NCBI GenBank assembly: GCA_018896025.1
Contig: JAHIND010000011.1
Location: 1-64,000 of the forward strand
Source: Pseudomonadota bacterium
Lineage (GTDB): Bacteria; Desulfobacterota; Desulfarculia; Desulfarculales; Desulfarculaceae
Length of the DNA: 64,000 bases
Reading direction: 5' to 3'
Part shown: piece after piece, positions 16,177 through 23,946 of the stretch
How the letters are laid out: each line of letters starts with the position of its first letter
How positions within the stretch are numbered: the first letter of the stretch is position 1
Translations under genes and position numbers: made by a program
Notes under the pieces: generated by a model
Seen by the model: the letters and a program-made list of their open reading frames with translations, nothing else
What the model was told of the DNA's origin: nothing
Database searches by the model: none

Positions 16177-17076
16177 TTGGAGTGGCAAAAAATATACAGC
16201 TTCTACCAGGTGGTGGTGCACGGCAGCTTTACCAAGGGAGCTGAGGCGGTTTTTCGCACCCAATCAGCCATCAGCCAGCAAATAAATGCCCTGGAAGAAG
16301 AAATCGGTTGCCGGCTCTTTGAACGGCCCATACGCCGCGATATCAAGCTGACTCAAGCGGGGGAAAAGGTTTTTATTTTCGCGGAAGGCACTATAAAGCG
16401 CTATGAGCAACTTCTCGGAGAAATCCGGGCCACCGAAGACCTGCACCAAGGCCCCTTGAAAATAGGCTCTCCATATAACGTATTGCGCACCGTCCTAAAT
16501 GAAAAGATCCGCACCTATTCCCTGGAATACCCCTTGGTCGAGGTAACCATATACGATAGGCCTCCCAAGTTGGTGCTCGACCTTCTGCATCAGGGAGTAA
16601 TTGATATCGGGACGGTTCTGGATTCTATTTGCCCCAACAGCCTCGCCAGGTTCCGCTGGAAAGAGATGGACGGATTTCTGATCACGCCCGATAACCATCC
16701 GCTGGTCAAGATTAATCCCAGCAATCTTACTCTGGAAAAAATAGCTGAATACCCCATCATCTCCTACCCAAAGGACCTCCACTACACTTCACGCGCTTTT
16801 CTGGAAAAAATGTTTTACAAGTCCGGCATTCACTACCGCATCGCCATGGAAGCGTCCACCATCGATCTAGCGGTCCAATATGTCAAAAGCGGCTTGGGAA
16901 TCCATGTGACGGTCATGCAAAGCGATCTGGAAGGCGTGGACCAAACCGGCTTGTCATTCGTTCCTCTGTCACATCTCTTTGAGCGGGATCACCTCAACTT
17001 GGTGGTGAGGAATCTGGACTCTTTATTACCCTACCAAATAAAATTTATAGAATCCTTGCTGGGAGCGAAAATTTAA
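16177..17076 (+). CDS. LysR-family transcriptional regulator
   Basis: A 299-residue protein with an N-terminal winged helix (SFYQVVVHGSFTKGAEAV...TQSAISQQI) and a C-terminal effector-binding domain, the standard LysR layout and length. The TTG at 16177 is chosen because GGAGA lies 8 nt upstream and the protein then begins LEWQKIYSFYQ, as LysR proteins do. An in-frame ATG at 16102 would add an unusual 25-residue extension. It is divergent from the ThDP enzyme gene with an AT-rich 205-bp control region between them (TTTAATTAAA near 16040), so it probably regulates that gene. Codon use is more AT-rich than in the neighbours. Confidence 0.85.
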   Translation: MEWQKIYSFYQVVVHGSFTKGAEAVFRTQSAISQQINALEEEIGCRLFERPIRRDIKLTQAGEKVFIFAEGTIKRYEQLLGEIRATEDLHQGPLKIGSPYNVLRTVLNEKIRTYSLEYPLVEVTIYDRPPKLVLDLLHQGVIDIGTVLDSICPNSLARFRWKEMDGFLITPDNHPLVKINPSNLTLEKIAEYPIISYPKDLHYTSRAFLEKMFYKSGIHYRIAMEASTIDLAVQYVKSGLGIHVTVMQSDLEGVDQTGLSFVPLSHLFERDHLNLVVRNLDSLLPYQIKFIESLLGAKI

Positions 17077-17109
17077 GACCGCCGGCCCAGGGCGGCATAC
17101 ACCAGCGCT

Positions 17110-17128
17110 CCCGCCGATGCGGGCTTTT
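17110..17128 (+). terminator. Short intrinsic terminator after the LysR gene
   Basis: A stem CCCGC/GCGGG with loop CGAT is followed by CTTTT, 34 nt after the LysR stop codon. A longer imperfect inverted repeat (CCCAGGGCGGC near 17090 with GCTGCCCTGGG near 17152) encloses it. Confidence 0.6.
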
Positions 17129-17247
17129 AGGCCAACCCTCCAACTACAGTCGCTGCCCTGGGAGTGCCGCCGGTTGCCGCTTGGCCGCCTATTCGACCGG
17201 CAAGGATGTGCCCCCCCCGCGCGGCCAGGGCCCCACCGAATCGAGGA

Positions 17248-18714
17248 TCAAGCCTTGCCTTGGTCCTTGCGCATGGGTATGCGGGCCAGCTTCTTGGCCA
17301 GGGCCACCTTTTTGCCCAGGCCGCATTCCCGGAAAATCATTATGCGCTGGGCCTGGGGTGAGCCCGCCCCGTGCATGGACTCCACCAGGGCGGTGCCACC
17401 GGTCATGGCCTCGATGAGCCTCCCCAGCTTGATACGGTCCTTGGTGGGAACGCCCTCCACCCCGCTCATATACTTCTCCACCAAGTGGCCCACTTCCGGG
17501 CTGGCCAAATCCTTCTCCCCTGGCAGGGTGGCGATGAAGCCACCGGCCAGGTCCAGGGCCAGGCGGGCCACCTCGAAGTGGAAGCGGGTTACGTTCTGCT
17601 TGCAAACATTGGCCAGCATGGTGTCCACCATGTAGGCCCCCGAGGCGGTGGGCCAGCCCTCGCAGGCGCAAGCCAGGGAGGAGCTGTAGAGCGTCTCACA
17701 CAGGTGCACCATCTCGGTGACCTTGTCGCGCACGTGGGAGCCCTTGGCCGTGCCCTGGATCAGGGTGAGATAGCTCACCGCTCCGATGAGCACATCCATG
17801 AGCCCGGTCTTGCAGGCCCCGTAGTTGGCCCGGTGGTGGGCCGCGAAGCGGTAGACCACCTCACCGGCGAACTGGGTCTCGCCGGCCATGAACACCCGGT
17901 CCCAGGGCACCAGCACGTCCTCAAAGGCGATGAGCGCCTCGCCGCCCACCGTGCCGAAGGAGGGCTTGCCCACGTCCAGGCACTCGCACTGGTCCCGGCG
18001 CGAATCGTTGGCCTGGCGCCCGAAGACCATGGTCACGCCGGGGGCGTCCACCGGCAGGGCGCAGATCACCGCGTAGTCCTTCGCGTCCTCGCCCAGGGCG
18101 GTGGTGGGCATGAGCAATATCTCGTGGGAGTTCACCGCGCCGGTCATGTGCAGCTTGGCGCCCCGGATCACGATGCCCTCGGGGCGGCGATCCACGATGT
18201 GCAAAAACTGGTCCGGGTCAGCCTGCTGGGCCGGGCCCTTGGAGCGGTCGCCCTTGGGATCGGTCATGGCCCCCACCACCATCAGGTTCTCGTCCTGGAT
18301 GTAGGTGAGCCATTTCTTGAAGCGCTGGTGATAGTCGGTGCCCAGGGCCTGGTCCATGTCGTAGGTCACCGAATACACCGCGTTGATGCCGTCGAAGCCC
18401 ACGCAGCGCTGGAAACAGGTGCCGGTCTTCTGGCCCAGCACCCGCAGCAGCTTGGCCTTTTTGATGAGATCGTCGGCGTTCTGGTGAACGTGGGTGAAGC
18501 GCCCGATAGTGCGGCCGGTGAGATGGCTGGTGGCCGTGGCTAACTCTTTGTACTCGGGGTCCTTGGCCAGGGAATAGGTCATGGCCGCGGCGCGCACGTG
18601 GGCCGCGGTGGCCGGGTGGCGCACCACGTCGTGAATGCGCTCGCCCTGGTAATAGATGACCGGGTTCAGTTCTCGGAGGCTTTGCATATATTGTGAGCCG
18701 GTGGCTATCTTCAT
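17248..18714 (-). CDS. 4-hydroxybutyryl-CoA dehydratase-like enzyme
   Basis: A 488-residue protein of the 4-hydroxyphenylacetate 3-hydroxylase/4-hydroxybutyryl-CoA dehydratase family. The four 4Fe-4S ligands known for the Clostridium dehydratase (Cys99, Cys103, His292, Cys299) have clear counterparts: Cys100 and Cys104 in TCFQRC, and His294 and Cys301 in HHRANYGAC. Simple flavin hydroxylases of the same fold lack these residues, so a radical dehydratase/vinylacetyl-CoA isomerase function is likely. The reaction converts 4-hydroxybutyryl-CoA to crotonyl-CoA in 4-aminobutyrate fermentation and some CO2-fixation cycles. No CoA-transferase or 4-hydroxybutyrate dehydrogenase is adjacent; the alcohol dehydrogenase at 27148-28326 is 8 kb away in another operon. 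It appears monocistronic. Confidence 0.8.
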   Translation of the reverse strand: MKIATGSQYMQSLRELNPVIYYQGERIHDVVRHPATAAHVRAAAMTYSLAKDPEYKELATATSHLTGRTIGRFTHVHQNADDLIKKAKLLRVLGQKTGTCFQRCVGFDGINAVYSVTYDMDQALGTDYHQRFKKWLTYIQDENLMVVGAMTDPKGDRSKGPAQQADPDQFLHIVDRRPEGIVIRGAKLHMTGAVNSHEILLMPTTALGEDAKDYAVICALPVDAPGVTMVFGRQANDSRRDQCECLDVGKPSFGTVGGEALIAFEDVLVPWDRVFMAGETQFAGEVVYRFAAHHRANYGACKTGLMDVLIGAVSYLTLIQGTAKGSHVRDKVTEMVHLCETLYSSSLACACEGWPTASGAYMVDTMLANVCKQNVTRFHFEVARLALDLAGGFIATLPGEKDLASPEVGHLVEKYMSGVEGVPTKDRIKLGRLIEAMTGGTALVESMHGAGSPQAQRIMIFRECGLGKKVALAKKLARIPMRKDQGKA

Positions 18715-19068
18715 GACTTGACTCCCTGGCTAACCGGTTATGGACCGCCGCCTTGGTTGCTCAGGCCGTAATGGGCGATGTTGGCGTCGGCCATCCGCCG
18801 CAGCTTTCGGCCGGTAAAATCGAGCAAGTTTTAATGGTTTAAATTGCCCTCAGTGGATTGTAAAGCTCAATTTCAAAAATCGGCCCATCTCGAATACAGA
18901 TGAAATCCCTGGGCACGGAAAACGACGCCAAGGTTATGGGCGCTCCCCTGCTCTCCCGGCAGCCCCGCAATGTTACGTTTCGTCCCGCCAGGCGGAATCA
19001 CCTTTTTACTTGAATTGTATTTGGTAAAATTAGCTTATGTTACAAACACGTTAAGAAATGGTGACCCC
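18715..19068. other. Divergent intergenic region
   Basis: About 350 bp between divergent genes must hold the promoters of the dehydratase and of the CPBP protease. I saw no consensus sigma-54 element, no clear -35/-10 pair and no leader hairpin. The part from 18820 to 18900 is AT-rich. Confidence 0.5.
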
Positions 19069-19734
19069 ATGACCAGCCGCACCGTCGCCAAGCAACCCAG
19101 CCGCGCCCTGCTTTGGGCCGAATGCTTGGGTCTGTTCTTCGCGGCGCCGGTGGGTCTGTACTTCTTGCGCCACCAACTGGCCCACCGGGTGATCCCACTG
19201 GTCATCGTGGCCGCCGGGTTTTGCGCCTGGTATCTGTTCAGGGAGCGGGACTTCGACCGGGGGGCCATCTGGCGGGTGCGGGGCCTGGGGCGGCATGTGA
19301 AGGAGATACTCCTGGGCCTGGCCCTGCCCCTGCTGCCCTTGGCCCTGGTGAGCTACCTGTTCGTGCAGGACAAGTTCCTGGCCATGCCCAGCACCCACCC
19401 CCACGGCTGGCTGCTGCTTCTGCTGCTCTACCCCATCCTGGCCGCCTATCCCCAGGAGGTGGTGTTCCGGGGCTTTTTCTTCCAGCGCTACCGCCCCCTG
19501 TTCCCGGACCCCAGGGTGATGATCCTGGCCAGCGGGGTGAGCTTCGGCCTGGCCCACATCTTTTACGGCAACTGGGTGGCCCCGGTCATCGCGGGCCTGG
19601 GGGGCTTGCTCTTCGGCTACCGCTACCTGCGCTCCAAGTCCCTGGTGGCGGTGGGCATGGAGCACGGTCTGTGGGGCAACCTGCTCTATACCCTGGGCCT
19701 GGGCTGGTTCTTCTACAGCGGCTGCATCTCCTAG
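19069..19734 (+). CDS. CPBP-family intramembrane metalloprotease
   Basis: A 221-residue membrane protein with about six or seven helices. The CPBP (Abi/CAAX-protease) motifs are visible: QEVVFRGFFFQRYR for motif 1, FGLAHIFYGNW for motif 2 and HGLWGNLLY for motif 3. Motif 1 normally reads EExxxR; here the first Glu is Gln while the second Glu and the Arg remain. The family cleaves prenylated proteins or peptides in eukaryotes and acts in bacteriocin self-immunity or protein processing in bacteria. No bacteriocin gene is nearby. The ATG at 19069 is chosen because it puts the first membrane helix near the N-terminus; the ribosome binding site is poor. Confidence 0.75.
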   Translation: MTSRTVAKQPSRALLWAECLGLFFAAPVGLYFLRHQLAHRVIPLVIVAAGFCAWYLFRERDFDRGAIWRVRGLGRHVKEILLGLALPLLPLALVSYLFVQDKFLAMPSTHPHGWLLLLLLYPILAAYPQEVVFRGFFFQRYRPLFPDPRVMILASGVSFGLAHIFYGNWVAPVIAGLGGLLFGYRYLRSKSLVAVGMEHGLWGNLLYTLGLGWFFYSGCIS

Positions 19735-19832
19735 CGCCGCCGTCCCCTACGAATACACCTCGCGCGCTCCCGGCGGGCTCAAGAGGGCCGATTGACGCCG
19801 TGGACGCAACGTAGCGTTTCCCGGCACGAACA

Positions 19833-19947
19833 CCCGGAGCAGCCAGGGAGTGTCAGGCAAGGCGGCGGCGAGCGCAGACCGCAGGCGTATTCTTTATATA
19901 CGCCGAGGTCTAAGTGACGCCGACAACGCTGCCATGCGGTGGCTGGC
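19833..19947. repeat. Palindromic intergenic repeat, copy A (degenerate)
   Basis: Related to copy B (19955-20078) and copy C (54336-54459). Its inner hairpin GGCGTAT/ATACGCC lies at 19884-19890 and 19898-19904. The outer inverted repeat is imperfect here (AGCCAGG with GGTGGCTGG). It directly precedes copy B, so the two form a tandem pair in the gap between the CPBP protease and the lipoprotein gene. Confidence 0.7.
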
Positions 19948-19954
19948 ACAAACA

Positions 19955-20078
19955 CCCGGCACAGCCAGCCGCCACAGGGCAAGGCGGCAGGCGAACGAGG
20001 GACGCAGGCGTATTCTTATATACGCCGAGGATCGAGTGACGCCGACAACGCAGCCCTGCGGCGGCTGGCTGTGCCGGG
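19955..20078. repeat. Palindromic intergenic repeat, copy B
   Basis: A 124-bp element bounded by a perfect 18-bp inverted repeat, CCCGGCACAGCCAGCCGC at 19955-19972 and its complement at 20061-20078. A central hairpin GGCGTAT/ATACGCC is at 20007-20013 and 20020-20026. It ends 3 nt before the stop codon of the lipoprotein gene on the other strand. No open reading frame and no obvious target duplication. It could be a MITE-like or REP/BIME-like element. Confidence 0.85.
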
Positions 20079-20081
20079 CGC

Positions 20082-20426
20082 CTAGGACTTGGTGCATTTA
20101 TACGCCTTGCCTATAGCCATGGCCCGGCGGTTGCCCTGGTACTCCTGGAGCACCACGAAGTTGGCCCCCATGTTACCGGCCCGCTGGAGCAGGTCGTCGC
20201 GGGCGGTGATGCGGGCCAGGGGGGCGTTGCCGGTCTTGGAGGCCTCGCCGTAGCCGGTCACCTCGCCCACCAAGCGGCAGCCCACCACTTCGGCGGCGCT
20301 CACCAGAGTGGCGGGCGCGGTCACCTCGGTGCTGAACACCTTCTGGGCGGTGGGGTTGCTGCAGGCGGCCAGGGCCGCCAGGGCGGTCAACGCGAAAACC
20401 AGAAGCCACGCTCTGTGGGTCATCAT
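20082..20426 (-). CDS. DUF4156-type lipoprotein
   Basis: A 114-residue protein with a lipoprotein signal peptide: hydrophobic residues 8-20, then the lipobox LAAC with Cys22. The mature part (STEVTAPATLVSAAEVVGCRLVGEV ... ARDDLLQRAGNMGAN) matches the DUF4156 family of small outer-membrane lipoproteins with unknown function. Cys50 and Cys111 could form a disulfide. Two ATG codons in tandem are possible starts; neither has a strong ribosome binding site. Confidence 0.75.
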   Translation of the reverse strand: MMTHRAWLLVFALTALAALAACSNPTAQKVFSTEVTAPATLVSAAEVVGCRLVGEVTGYGEASKTGNAPLARITARDDLLQRAGNMGANFVVLQEYQGNRRAMAIGKAYKCTKS

Positions 20427-20489
20427 TATTTTTCTATCCGAATTAAGTTATACAAGGCTAATTAAATAATCCCCTATCAGGGCCCGGGA

Positions 20490-20528
20490 CGCAAGGCCCA
20501 AAGCCGTTTTTCGGCTTCGGGCCTTGCG
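20490..20528 (-). terminator. Hairpin terminator after the porin gene
   Basis: CGCAAGGCCC (20490-20499) pairs with GGGCCTTGCG (20519-20528), and AAGCCG (20501-20506) with CGGCTT (20512-20517), giving a 16-bp stem with one mismatch, 13 nt past the porin stop. The downstream minus strand is GC-rich and then AU-rich, so the U-run is not immediate. Confidence 0.65.
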
Positions 20529-20541
20529 GTTTAAAGGTTTG

Positions 20542-21780
20542 CTAGAAGGCCACCGCCAGTTGGGTGGTCACCAGGTCGCGCTCGTCGTCGTTGGCGTAGT
20601 CGCCGCGCAGGTATTCCAGGCTGAGCGCGGTGTCGGCCAGGAAGTTCCAGGAGACCGTGAAGCCGTATTGGCGCTCCGGCTCAAAGTCGCCCAGGTCGCC
20701 GCTGCCCTCATAGCGCACGGCAAAGGTCCAGTCTTCCAGGGGCAGGAAGGCCAGCTCCAGGTTGTAGGCATAGGGCTTGGCCTTGCTGTCGATAAAGGAA
20801 AGCTCGCCGGATTGGAAGTCGTCCAGGGCGGTGATGTATTCACCGTTGAACACCACCCACTTGTATTGCACGTTCAGCATGAACGACAACCCACCCACCA
20901 GGTCCTGGACCGTCTCGTCCACCACCTCGTCACCCAGGTTGCCGCCAGCAATGTTGTTGGTGTAGGCCACCCCGGCGTTGATGTCCAGTCCGTCGGCCAG
21001 GGCGTTTTCCTTCGCGTCGAACTGGGCCCGCACGTAGTAGGTGTTGATGGTGTTGTCCGGGGAATCGCTGCCTTGGTGCACCGTGGAGTTGTAGGTGCCC
21101 ACTCCCACGTTGAACCAGTCCTGGGCCCAGCCGATCTCCACCGCGCTTGCCTGGGTCTCAAAGGTATTCTGGGTGATGGGGTCGCTGACCATGTAGGTCT
21201 CGAACAGGCCAATGGCCGGGTACATGCGACCGCCCAGGAAGTAAAAGGGCATGTCGTCGGTCTGGCCGATGAGGATGAAGGCCTCGTCGATGTTGATGGG
21301 GTCGGTGTCGCCCTGCTCATAGAGCAGATGCAAAAGGCCCTTGGTGTATTTGTTGATGGCGGCCTCGAAGAATATCTCGGCCGTGGCCAGGGTGAAGTCG
21401 CTGTCGGTGACCGACTCGCCGTTCTTGGGCTTCTTGTTGGTGTAGGAGCCCTCCAGTTCGATGGCCCCGTAGATCTTCAGGCGCTTGCCCGCCTCGCTCA
21501 ACAGCCCCGCGGGCTGCTTGTCCTTGGTCTTGGCCACCTGTTGGGACATCTTCAGGGAGCGTCCCGAGGTGGCGTAGGCCTCGGCGGCGGCCTTTTGGGC
21601 GTCCTGGGCCGACTTTTGAGCCTCGGTCAGCTTGCTTTCCAGATCAGACACCCGCTGTTTCAGGGCCCGCAGCTCCTGCAAAATTGCCTCCTGGGTCGGG
21701 TCGGCCGCCAGGGCCGACGGCGGCCCCAGCAGCAACAGACACAACGCCAGCAAGGCGATGTTGCCTACAACTCCTTTCAT
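20542..21780 (-). CDS. LbtU-family outer-membrane porin
   Basis: A 412-residue protein with a signal peptide (about residues 1-25, ending SALA), a coiled-coil segment (about 28-65, heptad-like LRALKQRVSDLESKLTEA) and a beta-barrel ending in a terminal Phe, all typical of outer-membrane proteins. The barrel resembles the LbtU siderophore-porin family. The start at 21780 has AAGGAG 7 nt upstream; a GTG one codon earlier is possible. It follows the nickel/cobalt importer genes on the same strand with a 109-nt gap, so it may be the outer-membrane pore for the same metal or its chelate. Substrate inferred from context only. Confidence 0.75.
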   Translation of the reverse strand: MKGVVGNIALLALCLLLLGPPSALAADPTQEAILQELRALKQRVSDLESKLTEAQKSAQDAQKAAAEAYATSGRSLKMSQQVAKTKDKQPAGLLSEAGKRLKIYGAIELEGSYTNKKPKNGESVTDSDFTLATAEIFFEAAINKYTKGLLHLLYEQGDTDPINIDEAFILIGQTDDMPFYFLGGRMYPAIGLFETYMVSDPITQNTFETQASAVEIGWAQDWFNVGVGTYNSTVHQGSDSPDNTINTYYVRAQFDAKENALADGLDINAGVAYTNNIAGGNLGDEVVDETVQDLVGGLSFMLNVQYKWVVFNGEYITALDDFQSGELSFIDSKAKPYAYNLELAFLPLEDWTFAVRYEGSGDLGDFEPERQYGFTVSWNFLADTALSLEYLRGDYANDDERDLVTTQLAVAF

Positions 21781-21841
21781 CACCAGTCTCCTTTTGAAGG
21801 TTTTCCCGCTTGCGCCCGAATTCAGCGCAAAGCTCCCCTAG

Positions 21842-21859
21842 CCGGGCGCGAAAGCCCGG
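21842..21859 (-). other. Hairpin between nikO-like and porin genes
   Basis: CCGGGC/GCCCGG stem with a 6-nt loop, about 30 nt after the ATPase stop and without a U-run. It may stabilise or process the transcript rather than end it, which would allow reduced read-through into the porin gene. Confidence 0.4.
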
Positions 21860-21889
21860 ATCACAAAGGCGCAAATTTTTGCGGAGTCC

Positions 21890-22543
21890 CTAGGGTAGGT
21901 CCTTCAGGAGTCCCCCCTCCAAGCGAACGATATTGTGGCAGGTGCGTTCGAGAAGGCCCAGGTCGTGGGAGACCATGGCCCAGGACAGGTTGGATTCATC
22001 CAACACTTTTTCCATGACCGCAGCCCGCTCCGAGTCCAAGCCGGTGCTGGGCTCGTCCAGGAGCAGGGCCTTGGGTTGCATGGCCAAAACCGTGGCCAGG
22101 GAGATGAGGCGCTTCTCCCCGCCGGAAAGCTGATAAGTGAGCCTGTGGCCGTAGTCGCCCAGGCCCAGGCTGTCCAGAGTGTCAGTGACCAGGCGCTGCA
22201 CCTCGCGGCGGCCCTTGCCCAGGTTCAGGGGGCCGAAAGCCACGTCCTCGGCCACGGTGAGGCAGAACAGCTGGTCGTCCGGGTCTTGGAACAGATAGCC
22301 CAACTCCCGGCGCAGGGCGCGGAAGTCCTTTTCCCCCTGGCACAGGCCGCCCTTGGCGTAGACCTTGCCTTGTTGGGGGTGCAGCAGGCCCAGGCAAATC
22401 TGGAACAGGGTGGACTTGCCCGCCCCGTTGGGGCCCAGGATGCCCAGGCGCTGGCCCTCGGACAGGGCGAAGTCCATGCCCTGGAAAACCGGCGGCCTGC
22501 CCGAATAGGCGAAGCTCACGCCCTCCAGACGAATCAATTCCAT
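21890..22543 (-). CDS. nikO: ECF nickel/cobalt transporter ATPase (NikO/CbiO)
   Basis: A 217-residue ABC ATPase with Walker A GPNGAGKST, signature LSGGEKR and Walker B ALLLDEP followed by the H-loop MVSHD. It couples ATP hydrolysis to nickel or cobalt import through the transmembrane protein encoded just upstream. It is shorter than many CbiO proteins because the usual C-terminal extension is missing. The start at 22543 overlaps the nikQ stop by 10 nt and has GGAG upstream. Specificity (Ni or Co) is judged from the operon: NikK- and NikL-like genes favour nickel. Confidence 0.85.
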   Translation of the reverse strand: MELIRLEGVSFAYSGRPPVFQGMDFALSEGQRLGILGPNGAGKSTLFQICLGLLHPQQGKVYAKGGLCQGEKDFRALRRELGYLFQDPDDQLFCLTVAEDVAFGPLNLGKGRREVQRLVTDTLDSLGLGDYGHRLTYQLSGGEKRLISLATVLAMQPKALLLDEPSTGLDSERAAVMEKVLDESNLSWAMVSHDLGLLERTCHNIVRLEGGLLKDLP

Positions 22544-23352
22544 GAGATCCCGCTCCATTGCAAAAGGACCAGCACCAGCAGCACCAGTCCCGAGACAAGG
22601 CAAAAGCCGGTGTCCGCCCGCCGCCAGGAAAAGTGGTCCAGCAGCCAGAAGGTTCCCCCGAAGCCCCGGCAGAGCATGGCCTGGTACACCCGCTCCGAGC
22701 GGTCCAGGCTGCGCACCAGGAGGATGCCCGTGAGTTGGGCATAGGTCTTGTAGGTGTGCAGGTTGCTGCCCGGCTGGAAGCCGCGCACCTGCATGGCCTG
22801 GCGCAGGCGCTGGTACTCATGGCGCATCACATGCAGGTAGCGGTAGAAGAGCAAAAACATGGTGACCAGCTTGGAGGGCACCTTGAGGTGGGCCAGGGCG
22901 TGGAAGATGTCGTTGACCGGGCTGCTGCCCAAGAGGGCCAAAAGGGCCAGGAAGATGGCGTTGGCCTTGAGGGTGACCAGCAGGGCCAGGGTCAGGCCGT
23001 CGGGGTTGTAGGCCAGGCTCAGGTCCCAGGCGCCTTGGCCCATGGTGAGTTGCCAGGGCAGGAACAGCCACAAAAAGGCGGTGAACAGGTTGACCGCCAC
23101 CAAACGGCTGAGGAACACCTTCCAGCCCAACCGGGCCCAGGCCACTAGACATAGGCCCAGCAGCACCCCCAGGGCGGCCATGAGCGGAGAGTAGGCCAGG
23201 GCCATGAGCAGGCTGTAGGCGAACACCACCACCAGCTTGGCCCGGGGGTCCAGGCGGCCCACCGGCCCCACGGCCAGGGCGTTGTCCAAGGTGGGCGCGG
23301 GCTCCACCCGGATCGCGGCCTGGGCGGCCGCCTGGGAGGCGGCTTCGCTCAC
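22534..23352 (-). CDS. nikQ: ECF transporter transmembrane protein (NikQ/CbiQ)
   Basis: A 272-residue membrane protein with five or six helices and the CbiQ family's coupling-helix motif (LRQAMQVRGF, containing the A-x-x-x-RG element) that contacts the ATPase. The N-terminal 20 residues are Ala-rich and variable. It overlaps the preceding nikL-like gene by 4 nt (ATGA). It forms the energy-coupling module with NikO and transmits motion to the substrate-binding protein NikM. Confidence 0.85.
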   Translation of the reverse strand: MSEAASQAAAQAAIRVEPAPTLDNALAVGPVGRLDPRAKLVVVFAYSLLMALAYSPLMAALGVLLGLCLVAWARLGWKVFLSRLVAVNLFTAFLWLFLPWQLTMGQGAWDLSLAYNPDGLTLALLVTLKANAIFLALLALLGSSPVNDIFHALAHLKVPSKLVTMFLLFYRYLHVMRHEYQRLRQAMQVRGFQPGSNLHTYKTYAQLTGILLVRSLDRSERVYQAMLCRGFGGTFWLLDHFSWRRADTGFCLVSGLVLLVLVLLQWSGISWN

Positions 23353-23939
23353 TTAGGCGCTCCCGCCATCTTGCGTGCCTTCATATACGCGGCCAGGCCC
23401 AGCAGGCCCACGATCCATCCCAGGCCGCCCACGATGTCCTTGAGGCTCACCTCGTTGGAGCGCAGGGCCATTTCCGCCAACTGGGCCCGCAAGGGGGCCA
23501 CCGCCTGCTCCACCGCCTTTTTTATCTGCGGCCCCAGGTCCTGATTGACGGCCACGGCCTGGGCAACGGGCTTGGCGGCCGCGGGGGCCGGCGCCGCCTT
23601 GGCGGCGGGAGCGGCCACGCCCAGGTCCGCCGCGCTCAGTTTAAAGGTGGCCCGGTGACCGGCCCCGGCGTTCAGCACCAGGGTCAGGGGTGGCTTGGCA
23701 TGGGGCAGAGGCAGGGAAAAGGCGCCTTCCGGGCTGGTCTTGGCCTCGGCCAGCACCTTGCCCCCGGCGTCCAGCACCTGCACCTGCTGGTTGCTGACCT
23801 TGCCGCCGCCGGGCATGTAGCCCTCTCCCTTGATTTGGCCGTCCTCCACATAGGCGTAAACGCTGATGCGGTGGGCCTGGGCCGCGCCCGCCAGGGCCAG
23901 GATCAGGCCGAACAAAACCGCCGATATAGTCAAACGCAT
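23349..23939 (-). CDS. nikL: NikL-like accessory protein of the ECF nickel importer
   Basis: A 196-residue protein with a signal peptide (about residues 1-22), so that the mature protein begins AHRISVYAYVEDG. This is followed by a beta-rich domain resembling carboxypeptidase-regulatory or DUF4198-like folds, an Ala/Pro-rich linker (about 105-130), a predicted helix and one C-terminal membrane helix (about 167-183). NikL replaces NikN in some nickel ECF systems (NikKMLQO) and supplies an extra periplasmic metal-handling part. The N-terminal His may bind the metal. The start at 23939 overlaps the nikM stop and has GGAG 10 nt upstream. Naming rests on architecture and operon position. Confidence 0.7.
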   Translation of the reverse strand: MRLTISAVLFGLILALAGAAQAHRISVYAYVEDGQIKGEGYMPGGGKVSNQQVQVLDAGGKVLAEAKTSPEGAFSLPLPHAKPPLTLVLNAGAGHRATFKLSAADLGVAAPAAKAAPAPAAAKPVAQAVAVNQDLGPQIKKAVEQAVAPLRAQLAEMALRSNEVSLKDIVGGLGWIVGLLGLAAYMKARKMAGAPK

Positions 23940-23946
23940 ATTAGCC

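Noticed and set aside
16070..16285. A 71-codon plus-strand frame at the start of the LysR gene
   Set aside because: It is in another frame from the LysR protein, whose helix-turn-helix is clear; no ribosome binding site or family match.
18715..19068. Sigma-54 promoter for the 4-hydroxybutyryl-CoA dehydratase-like gene
   Set aside because: CTGGGCACGG near 18910 looks like a -24 element on the plus strand, but no GC is correctly spaced at -12 and it points the wrong way for the dehydratase.
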